Part shown: piece by piece, positions 53,118 to 62,333 of the stretch
Layout of the letters: the number at the start of each line of letters is the position of its first letter
Numbering within the stretch: the stretch's first letter is position 1
Source: Chitinophagales bacterium
GTDB taxonomy: Bacteria; Bacteroidota; Bacteroidia; Chitinophagales; Chitinophagaceae
Assembly (NCBI GenBank): GCA_013298665.1
Contig: JAAFIK010000014.1
Location: 1-64,000 of the forward strand
Direction: 5' to 3'
DNA length: 64,000 bases
The notes under the pieces: generated by a model
The model's database searches: none
What the model saw: only the letters and a program-made list of their open reading frames with translations
Told to the model about the DNA's origin: nothing
Made by a program: the position numbers and the translations under genes

Positions 53118-54026
53118 ATGACGAAGTATCGCTTGGATTATCTGGCACAACTGGAATCGGAAAGTATCCATATTTTCCGGGAGTTGGCTGCACAGTTTGA
53201 AAAACCTGTTCTCCTGTTCAGCGGGGGTAAGGATTCCATTACACTTGTGCAGCTTGCCATACGTGCATTTGCACCCGGGAAGCTGCCATTTCCCCTCCTG
53301 CATATTGATACCGGCCACAATTTTCCGGAAGCGCTGGAATACCGGGATCGTTTGGCTGAAGAAACCGGGGTTACATTGATTGTCCGGCAGGTTGCTGATA
53401 CCATAAAACGAAAAGATCTTACAGAGCCCAAGGGAAAATTTGCCAGCCGTAACTGGTTGCAGACATTCACCCTGCTGGAGACAATAGAAGAATTTGGCTT
53501 TGACGCCTGTATAGGCGGAGCCCGCCGTGATGAGGAGAAAGCAAGGGCAAAAGAACGCATTTTTTCTGTGCGTGATGAATTTGGCCAGTGGGATCCCAAA
53601 CTGCAACGCCCTGAACTCTGGAACCTTTACAATGGCCGTATTCACAAAGGAGAAAATGTACGGGTTTTCCCGATCAGTAACTGGACAGAACTTGATGTAT
53701 GGAATTATATCCGTCGTGAAAACATCGGGTTGCCTTCAATATATTTCGCACACGACCGTGAAGTAATCTTATACGATGGGCAATGGGTGGCTGTTTCGCC
53801 ATATATGCGGTTGGATGAAACGGATGAAGTGGTGACGAAGAAAATCCGTTACCGTACAGTAGGCGATATGACCTGCACTGCGGCTGTTGAATCGGCTGCT
53901 GCCACGCTTGATGAAGTGATCCATGAAATTATGGCGGCGAGGATCAGCGAACGCGGTGAAACCAGGATTGACGACAGGGTAACCGAAGCGGCGATGGAAG
54001 ACCGGAAAAAGAACGGCTATTTCTAA
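53118..54026 (+). CDS. cysD: Sulfate adenylyltransferase subunit 2
   Basis: Catalytic subunit of ATP sulfurylase that makes APS from ATP and sulfate. The 302-residue product has the PP-loop LLFSGGKDSITLVQLA near 30-45, LLHIDTGHNFPEALEYRD near 63, GGARRDEEKARAKERIFS near 135 and the C-terminal RYRTVGDMTCTAAVES. Its stop is followed immediately by the cysN ATG. Confidence 0.97.
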   Translation: MTKYRLDYLAQLESESIHIFRELAAQFEKPVLLFSGGKDSITLVQLAIRAFAPGKLPFPLLHIDTGHNFPEALEYRDRLAEETGVTLIVRQVADTIKRKDLTEPKGKFASRNWLQTFTLLETIEEFGFDACIGGARRDEEKARAKERIFSVRDEFGQWDPKLQRPELWNLYNGRIHKGENVRVFPISNWTELDVWNYIRRENIGLPSIYFAHDREVILYDGQWVAVSPYMRLDETDEVVTKKIRYRTVGDMTCTAAVESAAATLDEVIHEIMAARISERGETRIDDRVTEAAMEDRKKNGYF

Positions 54027-55286
54027 ATGATTAATCAAAACAAAATGGACATTTTAAGATTTATAACAGCAGGTAGTGTTGACGATGGTAAAAGTACACT
54101 TATCGGGCGTCTGCTCTATGACAGTAAGAGTATACTGGTTGATCAGTTGGAGCAACTGGAAAAGCAGACCAGGAATAAGGCAACAGGCGATATTGATCTC
54201 GCCCTGCTTACTGATGGCCTGCGCGCTGAACGCGAACAGGGTATTACCATTGATGTTGCTTACCGTTATTTTACTACCCATAAGCGAAAGTTTATTATCG
54301 CAGATGCTCCGGGTCATGTACAGTATACCCGTAATATGGTTACAGGGGCGTCTAATGCTGACCTGATCATCATCCTGATAGATGCACGACAGGGTGTTGT
54401 TGAGCAAACCCGCCGTCATTCCATCATTGCAGCATTACTCCACCTGCGGCATGTAGTGGTTGCCATTAATAAGATGGATCTGGTGAACTATGCCAATGAT
54501 GTGTATAACAACATTGTTATTGAATATGCACAGGTGGCGGAATCGCTGGGGCTGAAGGATATTACCTATATACCCATCAGTGCGCTTGATGGTGATAATA
54601 TCGTTGAACCCTCCGCTAATCTGGATTGGTATGATGGCCCCACTTTGCTGGATGTGCTGGAGACGATTGAAGTGCAACAGGGAGTTAACCTTACGGATGC
54701 ACGTTTCCCGGTGCAGTATGTCATAAGACCACAGTCGGAAATCCTCCACGATTACAGGGGGTATGCCGGAAAAATTACCAGCGGCATTTACCGGAAAGGT
54801 GATGCGGTGACGATACTGCCTTCAGGGCTGACCAGTACCATACTGGCTGTTGAAACCGGGGGAAGCGAGGTGGAAGAAGTATTCGCACCACAAAGCGCAG
54901 TGTTGCGCCTGGAAGATGATATTGATATCAGTCGCGGAGACCTTATTGTGAAAACGGCTGATGTGCACCAGGTCAGCGCCGATCTTGAATTGTTGCTTTG
55001 CTGGATGGATACCAAGCCTTTGGTGGCAGGAAACAAATACTATCTGCAGCACAACAGCCGGCTGGTAAAGGCTGTTGTCCGGGAGATTGAATACCGGCTG
55101 GACGTGAATACGCTTGAAAAGCAAATGGCTCCCGAAAAAGTGCTTTTGAACGATATCGTTAAGGTTAAACTTAAAACGGCCTCACCGGTAGCTTACGATA
55201 CTTATGCGCAGTTGCCGGGTAATGGGGGTGCAATACTGATTGATGAAACCAGTAATGCAACTGTGGGTGCCTGTATGTTTCAATGA
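54027..55286 (+). CDS. cysN: Sulfate adenylyltransferase subunit 1 (GTPase)
   Basis: Regulatory GTPase subunit of ATP sulfurylase. The 419-residue product has the P-loop AGSVDDGKSTLIGRLLYDSKS near 16, the switch region GITIDVAYRYF, DAPGHVQYTRNM near 92 and NKMD near 148. Elongation-factor-like domains 2 and 3 follow. It ends at about 420 residues, so there is no fused CysC APS kinase, consistent with a pathway through APS directly. Confidence 0.97.
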   Translation: MINQNKMDILRFITAGSVDDGKSTLIGRLLYDSKSILVDQLEQLEKQTRNKATGDIDLALLTDGLRAEREQGITIDVAYRYFTTHKRKFIIADAPGHVQYTRNMVTGASNADLIIILIDARQGVVEQTRRHSIIAALLHLRHVVVAINKMDLVNYANDVYNNIVIEYAQVAESLGLKDITYIPISALDGDNIVEPSANLDWYDGPTLLDVLETIEVQQGVNLTDARFPVQYVIRPQSEILHDYRGYAGKITSGIYRKGDAVTILPSGLTSTILAVETGGSEVEEVFAPQSAVLRLEDDIDISRGDLIVKTADVHQVSADLELLLCWMDTKPLVAGNKYYLQHNSRLVKAVVREIEYRLDVNTLEKQMAPEKVLLNDIVKVKLKTASPVAYDTYAQLPGNGGAILIDETSNATVGACMFQ

Positions 55287-55320
55287 TTCCCTGAGGAGGG
55301 CATAAAATATTTTCAGCGTC

Positions 55321-56112
55321 ATGACAACAATGAAAGGAAAAGTGATTTTGGCAGGAGCGGGCCCCGGCGACCCGGAACTGATTACCATACGGTTGCAGCA
55401 GCGGTTGGCTGTTGCAGATGTGATCATTGCTGATCGCCTGGTCAACCCTGCGATCATTCAGCAATATGCATCTGCTGCTGCACGGATCGAATCAGCAGCA
55501 AAGCAAGGCTATGCTGCTGCATCAATGCCTCAGGAAACAATCAACCAGCTAATCCTCCAGTATGCACTTGAAGGAAAAACGGTATTGCGCCTCAAGGGTG
55601 GTGATATTGCATTTTTCAGCAATGTACTCGATGAACTGCAGACGCTGGCTGCGCATGGGATTGACTATGAAATCATACCCGGTATCACAGCAGCGTCGGG
55701 TGCTTCAGCTATGACGGGCATACCCCTTACTGCAAGGGGATACGCGCAGGGGGTACAGTTTCTCTCGTTTAATCCCAACAGCTATTTCAGTCCCGACCAC
55801 TGGAAAGCGCTTGCCAGAAGTAATGATACGCTGGTTTTTTACATGGCGGCAAAAAATGTAATTGACCTTGCGGAGTTATTGCTCCGGTATACCAAAAAGC
55901 CAGCCACACCGGTAGCAGTTATCGAACAAGCCACTACTGTATATCAGCGGGTGCATATTGCTGCATTAGATACCTGCAGTGATTTATTCGCCGGTATAGT
56001 GTTCAGTTCACCATCATTGGTCATCGTGGGTGAAGTGGTGCGCCTACATGAAAACTTCAACTGGTTCCGTACAGAAAGCAGGGGCTCGGTTTTTAGTGCA
56101 TTGGTCAGTTAA
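55321..56112 (+). CDS. cobA: Uroporphyrinogen-III C-methyltransferase
   Basis: Adds two methyl groups to uroporphyrinogen III to make precorrin-2, the first committed step to siroheme. The 263-residue SUMT has the glycine-rich VILAGAGPGDPELIT at the N-terminus, VIIADRLVNP near 38, VLRLKGGDIAFF near 92 and PGITAASGASAMTGIPLTARG near 120-140. It is a single-function protein: there is no CysG-type dehydrogenase fusion, and that activity is encoded at the end of the operon. A second ATG is three codons in. Confidence 0.95.
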   Translation: MTTMKGKVILAGAGPGDPELITIRLQQRLAVADVIIADRLVNPAIIQQYASAAARIESAAKQGYAAASMPQETINQLILQYALEGKTVLRLKGGDIAFFSNVLDELQTLAAHGIDYEIIPGITAASGASAMTGIPLTARGYAQGVQFLSFNPNSYFSPDHWKALARSNDTLVFYMAAKNVIDLAELLLRYTKKPATPVAVIEQATTVYQRVHIAALDTCSDLFAGIVFSSPSLVIVGEVVRLHENFNWFRTESRGSVFSALVS

Positions 56113-56122
56113 ATTTTAAAAA

Positions 56123-57817
56123 ATGTTAGCGACTGTCCGCTTAAAGCAATTACAGGATTTTATCGCAGTTTCCTCAAAAGAGGAACTGATCTGGATTAAC
56201 GGCTATTTGTCCGGGCTGATCAGTAACACGTCTTTGCCAACGGAATCAGCGGCTGTACAGACTGTTAAACGCATTACCATTACTTATGGTACTGAAACCG
56301 GCAATGCGCAGAAGCTGGCTCATGCTTTTGCTGCCAAAGCAAAAAAAAGCGGTATCCCTGTAAAGCTTACCGGGCTTGACCAATACCGGCTGCAAGACCT
56401 TGATAAAGAGGAATATTTTTTTACCATCATCAGTACACAGGGCGAGGGCGAACCACCGCTTGCCGCAAAAGCTTTTTACGATCATATCCACCGTAATGGA
56501 TTTAAAGCACCCGGACTGCGTTACAGTGTGCTGGCACTTGGCGATACGGCCTATCCTCTTTTTTGCAAGACGGGTGAAGATGTGGACGCCCAGCTTGAAA
56601 GACTTGGCGGACAACGGCTCCTGCCCGTTAAAAAGTGTGACCTTGATTTTGAAACGGATGCTGAGCACTGGATGGATAGCGTGTTGGCGCAATTGCGTAT
56701 TACCCCCTCGTCACCGCCTGCCTCAGGCAGCAAAACTGTACAGGTAGAAAAGTCTGCAACACGCAAATGGTTTTCCGGAACGGTGATTGAAAATTTTAAT
56801 CTTACGGCTACCGGCTCAACTAAAAAAACATACCATATTGCACTTGCCGTTCCGGATGTCAGTTACCTGCCCGGCGATTCAATGGCGATAGTTCCCCGGA
56901 ATGATGCAGTGGTGGTTGATCAAATACTGCAAATGGTGAATTTGTCCCCTTCGTATACAGTAGAATGGAAGGGGCAGTCTTATTCATTGGACACCCTGCT
57001 CAGGGATAAGGTCAGTATCTGTTTTCTAAGTGAAAAAATTGTTCAGCAGTATGCTGAAACGACAGGCTGCACTATTCCTGCGCAACGTGCTGATCTGATA
57101 CAATTGCTGCATACTTATCCGATAACGCACCATACGCAGTTTGACGGAGTATTACAATTCCTGCAACCTATAGCGCCGCGTATTTACAATATTGCCTCAT
57201 CACCAACGGCACATCCCGGCGAGGTACACATCATTGTTGCACAAGACCTTTTTTGGACCGGGGGGAACCTTCACACCGGATTGTGTACCGGATACCTTGA
57301 ATCATTGCAGGTTGGAGATGAACTCCGGTTTTTTATACAGGCGAACAAGCGTTTCCGTTTGCCGGATGCGGGCAAAGATATGATCATGATAGGGCCTGGT
57401 ACGGGCATCGCTCCATTCCGCGCATTTACTGCAGAACGTGATGCGACGGGCGATACCGGAAAAAACTGGTTGTTCTTTGGCGAAACAGATTTTACTACAG
57501 ATTTCTATTACCAGACGGAATGGCAGACCTGGTTCAATACGGGTGTATTGTCGAATGTGAGCCTTGCGTTTGAACATGCAAATAATGGCATTACGACCAC
57601 TGTCGGTAAGCTGCAGCAGCAGTCTGCTGAATTATACCGCTGGATTGAAAATGGCGCAACTGTATACCTCTGCGGGGAAAAGGATCCGATGGGTAAAGCG
57701 GTGGAAGATATGCTGGTCAGGATTGCTGGTGAACAGGGAAGGCTTACGGGGGATGCGGCAGTCGCGTATATTGACCAACTCAAAAAGGATGGACGTTTTA
57801 TAAAAGATCTTTATTGA
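56123..57817 (+). CDS. cysJ: Assimilatory sulfite reductase flavoprotein subunit
   Basis: Passes electrons from NADPH through FAD and FMN to the hemoprotein. In the 564-residue product the flavodoxin domain (about 50-195) begins TYGTETGNAQKLAH and has STQGEGEPPLAAK. The FAD domain has RIYNIASSPTAHPGEVHI near 353, and the NADPH domain has GPGTGIAPFRAF near 428 and LCGEKDPMGKAVEDML near 515. The ending GRFIKDLY is typical. It starts 10 bp after cobA. Confidence 0.95.
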   Translation: MLATVRLKQLQDFIAVSSKEELIWINGYLSGLISNTSLPTESAAVQTVKRITITYGTETGNAQKLAHAFAAKAKKSGIPVKLTGLDQYRLQDLDKEEYFFTIISTQGEGEPPLAAKAFYDHIHRNGFKAPGLRYSVLALGDTAYPLFCKTGEDVDAQLERLGGQRLLPVKKCDLDFETDAEHWMDSVLAQLRITPSSPPASGSKTVQVEKSATRKWFSGTVIENFNLTATGSTKKTYHIALAVPDVSYLPGDSMAIVPRNDAVVVDQILQMVNLSPSYTVEWKGQSYSLDTLLRDKVSICFLSEKIVQQYAETTGCTIPAQRADLIQLLHTYPITHHTQFDGVLQFLQPIAPRIYNIASSPTAHPGEVHIIVAQDLFWTGGNLHTGLCTGYLESLQVGDELRFFIQANKRFRLPDAGKDMIMIGPGTGIAPFRAFTAERDATGDTGKNWLFFGETDFTTDFYYQTEWQTWFNTGVLSNVSLAFEHANNGITTTVGKLQQQSAELYRWIENGATVYLCGEKDPMGKAVEDMLVRIAGEQGRLTGDAAVAYIDQLKKDGRFIKDLY

Positions 57818-57888
57818 GGAATACAAAAATCAACTCCTGTGAAAACGGCTGATGGGTGTTGCTGACATAATTACAATAGAAAAGAAAA

Positions 57889-59562
57889 ATGATGCGTGAA
57901 CAAAAACTTTCTCCGGTAGAAAAGATTAAGACCCGAAGTGACGGGCTTAGGGGCACCCTTGCCAAAAGTCTTACCGATGAGATTACCGGCGCTGTCCGGC
58001 CCGACGACCATGCACTGATCAAATTTCACGGTATGTATGAGCAGGATGATCGTGACCTGCGGGAAGAGCGGGCGGCGAAAAAATTAGATAAGCTCTACAG
58101 CTTCATGATCAGGCTGCGGATTCCGGGCGGGTTACTCACTGCCAAACAGTGGATAGCCGCGCATCATATTGCGGGCGACTTTTCCACAGGAGTGATCAAA
58201 GTGACAACGCGGCAAACCATTCAGTTGCACGGCATCATGAAGCAAAACATTAAACCTGTTCTGCAGCAATTTAATCTTGCCGGCCTTGATTCGATTGCCG
58301 CTTGTGGTGATGTTAACCGTAATGTGGCCTGCGCCTCACACCCCAACCAGTCGCCGCTTCATGCCGAAATACATGCCTATGCGGCAAAGATCAGTAACCT
58401 GCTGTTACCAAAGACAAGGGCGTATTATGAAATCTGGCTGGATGAAGAAAAATTGGCAGCATATGATGAGACCGATCCGCTGTATGAGGATCGCTACCTG
58501 CCCAGAAAATTTAAAATCGGTATAGCCATACCCCCCAATAATGATGTAGATGTGCTGACCAATGATCTCGGGCTTATTGCTGTAGTGGAGCATGGGAAAC
58601 TTACCGGGTTTAATATTGCTGCAGGGGGTGGGCTTTCGGCAACACACGGCAATGCGGATACTTATCCCCAGCTGGCAACTGTACTGGGTTTTGTTGAAGG
58701 AGAAGCGAACACACTTAAAGCAGTTTATGAAGTATTAACCATACAGCGTGATTTTGGCAACCGCAACGATCGTAAACTTGCCCGCCTGAAATATACCATC
58801 GATGGTATGGGGGTAAATGTCTTTAAGTCAGAACTGGAAAAGCGCTGTGGCTTTACACTGTCCCCCGTTCGCGATTATGTATTTACGCACCGGCATGACC
58901 AGTTGGGCTGGTCTGCTGATCACGAAGGGTTATGGTATTATACCCTGTCCATCGAGAATGGACTGGTAAAAGATGATGAGCGCCTGGCGCTTAAAACTGC
59001 ACTTTTGGAAATAGCGGCAACAGACCGATTGCATTTTCGGTTTACAAGCAACCAAAACCTGCTGCTTGCAGGTATCAGCGAAAAGGATAAACCTGCTATT
59101 GATTCCATACTGGATGCTTATGGCATTACCTCCCGCCAGCTTTTGCTTTCCGGTATGCGCCGTAATGCGATGGCTTGTGTAGCACTGCCTACCTGCCCGC
59201 TTGCACTTGCCGAAGGACAACGCTACCTGCCACTATTGCTGGATAAGGCTGAGGTATTGCTGAACAAGCATGGGTTACAGGACGACAATATAATAATCCG
59301 GATGACGGGCTGTCCCAACGGTTGTGCAAGGCCTTATGCAGCGGAGATCGCCTTAGTGGGTACCGCTGCTGGTGAATATAACCTGCATATTGGTGGCGAC
59401 AGGGAAGGGCAGCGGCTGAACCAATTATATAAACGGCAACTCCGCGAGGAAGCTATCCTTGCTGAAATGGATAACCTGTTGGGTGATTACAAACGCGAAC
59501 GGCAGGATGGAGAAACCTTTGGTGATTATACCTGGCGTACTAAATTAAATGATCGTGATTGA
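57889..59562 (+). CDS. cysI: Sulfite reductase hemoprotein subunit (siroheme, [4Fe-4S])
   Basis: Reduces sulfite to sulfide with six electrons. The 557-residue product has the substrate/siroheme Arg motif TTRQTIQLHGI near 103-113, ACGDVNRNVACASHP near 140-155, and the cluster ligands CVALPTC near 425-435 and MTGCPNGCARPY near 470-480. The sulfite-type Asn/Arg spacing fits CysI better than nitrite reductase, and the neighbouring cysJ supports this. A second Met follows the first. The stop overlaps the start of the ALA synthase gene by 14 bp. Confidence 0.93.
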   Translation: MMREQKLSPVEKIKTRSDGLRGTLAKSLTDEITGAVRPDDHALIKFHGMYEQDDRDLREERAAKKLDKLYSFMIRLRIPGGLLTAKQWIAAHHIAGDFSTGVIKVTTRQTIQLHGIMKQNIKPVLQQFNLAGLDSIAACGDVNRNVACASHPNQSPLHAEIHAYAAKISNLLLPKTRAYYEIWLDEEKLAAYDETDPLYEDRYLPRKFKIGIAIPPNNDVDVLTNDLGLIAVVEHGKLTGFNIAAGGGLSATHGNADTYPQLATVLGFVEGEANTLKAVYEVLTIQRDFGNRNDRKLARLKYTIDGMGVNVFKSELEKRCGFTLSPVRDYVFTHRHDQLGWSADHEGLWYYTLSIENGLVKDDERLALKTALLEIAATDRLHFRFTSNQNLLLAGISEKDKPAIDSILDAYGITSRQLLLSGMRRNAMACVALPTCPLALAEGQRYLPLLLDKAEVLLNKHGLQDDNIIIRMTGCPNGCARPYAAEIALVGTAAGEYNLHIGGDREGQRLNQLYKRQLREEAILAEMDNLLGDYKRERQDGETFGDYTWRTKLNDRD

Positions 59563-60805
59563 TTACAACAGCATATTACAGGCACATACGGAAAGGTTGA
59601 AGACAGAGGGACTGTACCGCAGTTTTATGCCGGCAGATAAGAATGCCGCAACGGCTCCACGTTTCAGTTATACCGATGCAACTGGTTGCAGAAGAACAGC
59701 GATCAACTGGTGCAGTAACGATTACCTGAATATGAGTGTGCATGAAGATGTTATTGCTGCATTATGCAAAACTGCTGTGGAAGCTGGTGCCGGCAGTGGA
59801 GGTACCCGTAACATTTCAGGTACAACAACCTTGCACCAGCAACTTGAGCATACGATTGCAAGCCTGCACAGTAAGGCTTCAGCATTATTGTTCAACGGCG
59901 CTTATGCAGCCAACCTTACCACACTCAGCACCCTGGGTAAGTTGTTGCCGGGATTGGTATTTATTTCCGATGAACGGAACCATGCCTCTATCATTGAAGG
60001 CATAAGGGCTGGCGGTAATCAAAAGTTCATCTTCCGGCATAATGATACTGATCATTTGCTGGCCATACTGAAGCGTATTCCTGCTGCACAGCCCAGGATA
60101 GTTGTCTTTGAATCGGTGTATTCTATGTGCGGTACCGTTGCACCTGTGGATGAGATCATACGAATTGCCCAAAGGTATAATGCGCTCAGTTATATTGATG
60201 AAGTACATGCTGTCGGTTTATACGGCCGTAATGGTGCAGGGATCACAGCCTCTGAAGCCTGTGCAGCAGAGCCGGATATCATCAATGGTACGCTTGCCAA
60301 GGGTTATGGCGTAATGGGTGGTTATATTGCCGGGTCTTCTGTATTGGTGGATGCCATACGCAGTTTTGGCAGTGGTTTTATTTTTACGAGCTCACTCTCC
60401 CCGGTATTATGTGCGGCTGCTGATGCAAGCATAAAGTATGTCATACAACATCCGGAAATGCAAACTGCTTTTCACCGGCAGGTGGCGCAACTCAGGGAGT
60501 TGCTGCATGCGTATGATATACCCTATACAGATAACCCTTCACATATTACGCCCATTCCCATTGGTGATGCGGCCCGGTGCAGGGCCATTGCATCGGCATT
60601 ACTGGAAGCGTATGGACTGTATCTTCAGCCTGTGCAATACCCAACAGTTCCAAAGGGAGAAGCCTGTCTCCGGATCATTACCACGCTCCGGCATGATGTA
60701 AGCGATATGCTTTTTCTTGTGGAAAGCCTCAGAACGGTTTTGCTGGAAAACAGCCGCTTCACTACTGCGATTTCTTCACGGCTAAACACTGCAGCGCATG
60801 CATAA
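59549..60805 (+). CDS. hemA: 5-aminolevulinate synthase
   Basis: PLP enzyme condensing glycine and succinyl-CoA to 5-aminolevulinate. The 418-residue product follows the alphaproteobacterial/mitochondrial family throughout. It has RLKTEGLYRSF near 17-27, NWCSNDYLNMSVHEDV near 52, GSGGTRNISGTTTLH near 80, SDERNHASIIEGIR near 140, VFESVYSMCGTVAPV near 185 and YIDEVHAVGLYG near 215. K251 in GTLAKGYGVMGGYIAGS is the PLP lysine. The TRNISGT block separates it from 8-amino-7-oxononanoate synthase and KBL. It overlaps cysI and hemCD, so it is translated as part of the operon. An ALA synthase is unexpected in Bacteroidota. Confidence 0.93.
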   Translation: MIVIDYNSILQAHTERLKTEGLYRSFMPADKNAATAPRFSYTDATGCRRTAINWCSNDYLNMSVHEDVIAALCKTAVEAGAGSGGTRNISGTTTLHQQLEHTIASLHSKASALLFNGAYAANLTTLSTLGKLLPGLVFISDERNHASIIEGIRAGGNQKFIFRHNDTDHLLAILKRIPAAQPRIVVFESVYSMCGTVAPVDEIIRIAQRYNALSYIDEVHAVGLYGRNGAGITASEACAAEPDIINGTLAKGYGVMGGYIAGSSVLVDAIRSFGSGFIFTSSLSPVLCAAADASIKYVIQHPEMQTAFHRQVAQLRELLHAYDIPYTDNPSHITPIPIGDAARCRAIASALLEAYGLYLQPVQYPTVPKGEACLRIITTLRHDVSDMLFLVESLRTVLLENSRFTTAISSRLNTAAHA

Positions 60806-62333
60806 AAATGTTTTTACGATTGCATGCAGAGGGTCCTGGCTGTCGCAGGCACAGGCCGCTATATTTACAGAAAGGATCAGGCAATTTTTTCCGGATGTAA
60901 CCACAAAGCTGCTCATCACGGAAACGGCTGGCGATAAAAATCTTTCCACCCCGCTACACCTTGTTGAGGGAACAGATTTTTTTACCCGCGAAATACAGGA
61001 CGCTCTCCGGAGCGGGGAGGCAGATTTTGCCCTGCACTCCATGAAGGATGTAAGCAGTGCTGATTTTTTTTCGGGGAGCCATTATGCCATTATTGCAAGG
61101 GAAGCGATACAGGATGTTGCGGTTTTCAACCCAAATGTGGCTGAGTTGATTGCAAAAGGACAAACACTGGTACTCGGTACCTCATCGCCGCGGCGCAGTA
61201 ATATGGCAACCGCTTTTCTGGAAAAAGCATTACCCCTGACCAACGGGCTGTCTGCACGCATCATCGCCACACCTGTAAGGGGAAATGTAGACGGCCGGCT
61301 GGAAAAATTGGCTGCCGGTGAATACGATGGCCTTGTGCTGGCTGCTGCCGGTCTCAACCGGTTACTTGCCTTTCCTTCCTCTGCAACTGCTGTCAGGCAA
61401 TTACTTGAAGGAAAGAAACTGATGGTGTTGCCGCTGTTTGAATGTCCGCCTGCTGCGGGACAGGGCGCCATTGTAGCAGAGACCAATGCTTCAAATACTG
61501 CAGCGATGGATATTCTTCGTGCCATTGGTGATCCGGTCTTAACAGCAGCCATACAGGAAGAACGTGTGTACGCAGAAAAATATGGCTATGGCTGTTCCCG
61601 GCAATTTGGCGTATTTCATTGGGCGGGTAAACACACAAGGTTTACCTACGCATCCGGAATGGACGATGATGGCGAGGCTTTTACGGAGTGGAATTTTACC
61701 TGTCCGGAATCGTTGCCGGATGCGCACTGGTTCGACACTACGATGTATATGAAAGACTTTTTTACGTATCATTATCAGTCGTCTGCAGTTCCGTCAGGTT
61801 ACAAGGCTTATTTTATAGCCAGTCACAAAGCGGTGCATAGCCGGGAAACAGAAAGATTGCTCAGGCTCAAGCGTGTATGGGTAGCAGGTACACGTACCTG
61901 GTATGAACTCGCCGCAAGGGGGATATGGGTTGAAGGATCGGCTGACGGACTGGGTATTGAATCGGTTCAAAACCTGTTGCAATCGCCTTTGATAGGGCTG
62001 GCTCAGGAAGCCATTCACCTGCTTACCAATGAGTTTTCTGCACAACGCTGGGCGAACGACGGCTGGCTGGTATCGGGTACATATACACTCATTCCATTGC
62101 TCACACCTGCTGTTCGGCAGGAGGTATCTGAGGCGGATGCGATATTCTGGAGCAGCTTTCAGCAATATGAAATTTGCCGTCACCTGCTTCGTCCGGATGT
62201 TCGCCATGCATGTGCAGCAGGGAAGACTGCGGATTTATTGAAAAGAGAAAACATTTCACCAGTGGTTTTTCCCACGATCAAAGCATTTCAGCAATGGAAA
62301 AAGAAACATATCCCCTTACCCATCGAAGGATAA
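60798..62333 (+). CDS. hemC: Hydroxymethylbilane synthase fused to uroporphyrinogen-III synthase-like domain
   Basis: The 511-residue product is longer than a normal HemC (about 310). Residues about 1-300 are hydroxymethylbilane synthase: IACRGSWLSQAQA, FFTREIQDALRSGEADFALHSMKDV near 60-82, LGTSSPRRSNM, AAGQGAI and Cys266 in YGYGCSRQFG, the dipyrromethane cofactor ligand. Residues about 330-511 fit a HemD-type double alpha/beta domain (YFIASHKAVHSRETERLL, VWVAGTRTWYELAARG, IFWSSFQQYEICRHL). No separate hemD occurs here. Its 5' end overlaps the ALA synthase gene by 8 bp and its 3' end overlaps hemB by 40 bp. Confidence 0.85.
   Translation: MHKNVFTIACRGSWLSQAQAAIFTERIRQFFPDVTTKLLITETAGDKNLSTPLHLVEGTDFFTREIQDALRSGEADFALHSMKDVSSADFFSGSHYAIIAREAIQDVAVFNPNVAELIAKGQTLVLGTSSPRRSNMATAFLEKALPLTNGLSARIIATPVRGNVDGRLEKLAAGEYDGLVLAAAGLNRLLAFPSSATAVRQLLEGKKLMVLPLFECPPAAGQGAIVAETNASNTAAMDILRAIGDPVLTAAIQEERVYAEKYGYGCSRQFGVFHWAGKHTRFTYASGMDDDGEAFTEWNFTCPESLPDAHWFDTTMYMKDFFTYHYQSSAVPSGYKAYFIASHKAVHSRETERLLRLKRVWVAGTRTWYELAARGIWVEGSADGLGIESVQNLLQSPLIGLAQEAIHLLTNEFSAQRWANDGWLVSGTYTLIPLLTPAVRQEVSEADAIFWSSFQQYEICRHLLRPDVRHACAAGKTADLLKRENISPVVFPTIKAFQQWKKKHIPLPIEG

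Noticed and set aside
59549-60805. 8-amino-7-oxononanoate synthase (bioF) or glycine C-acetyltransferase
   Set aside because: The sequence has the ALAS-type NWCSNDYL, GGTRNISGT and VGLYG blocks instead of the GGSGSR-type motif of those enzymes, and the neighbours are tetrapyrrole genes.
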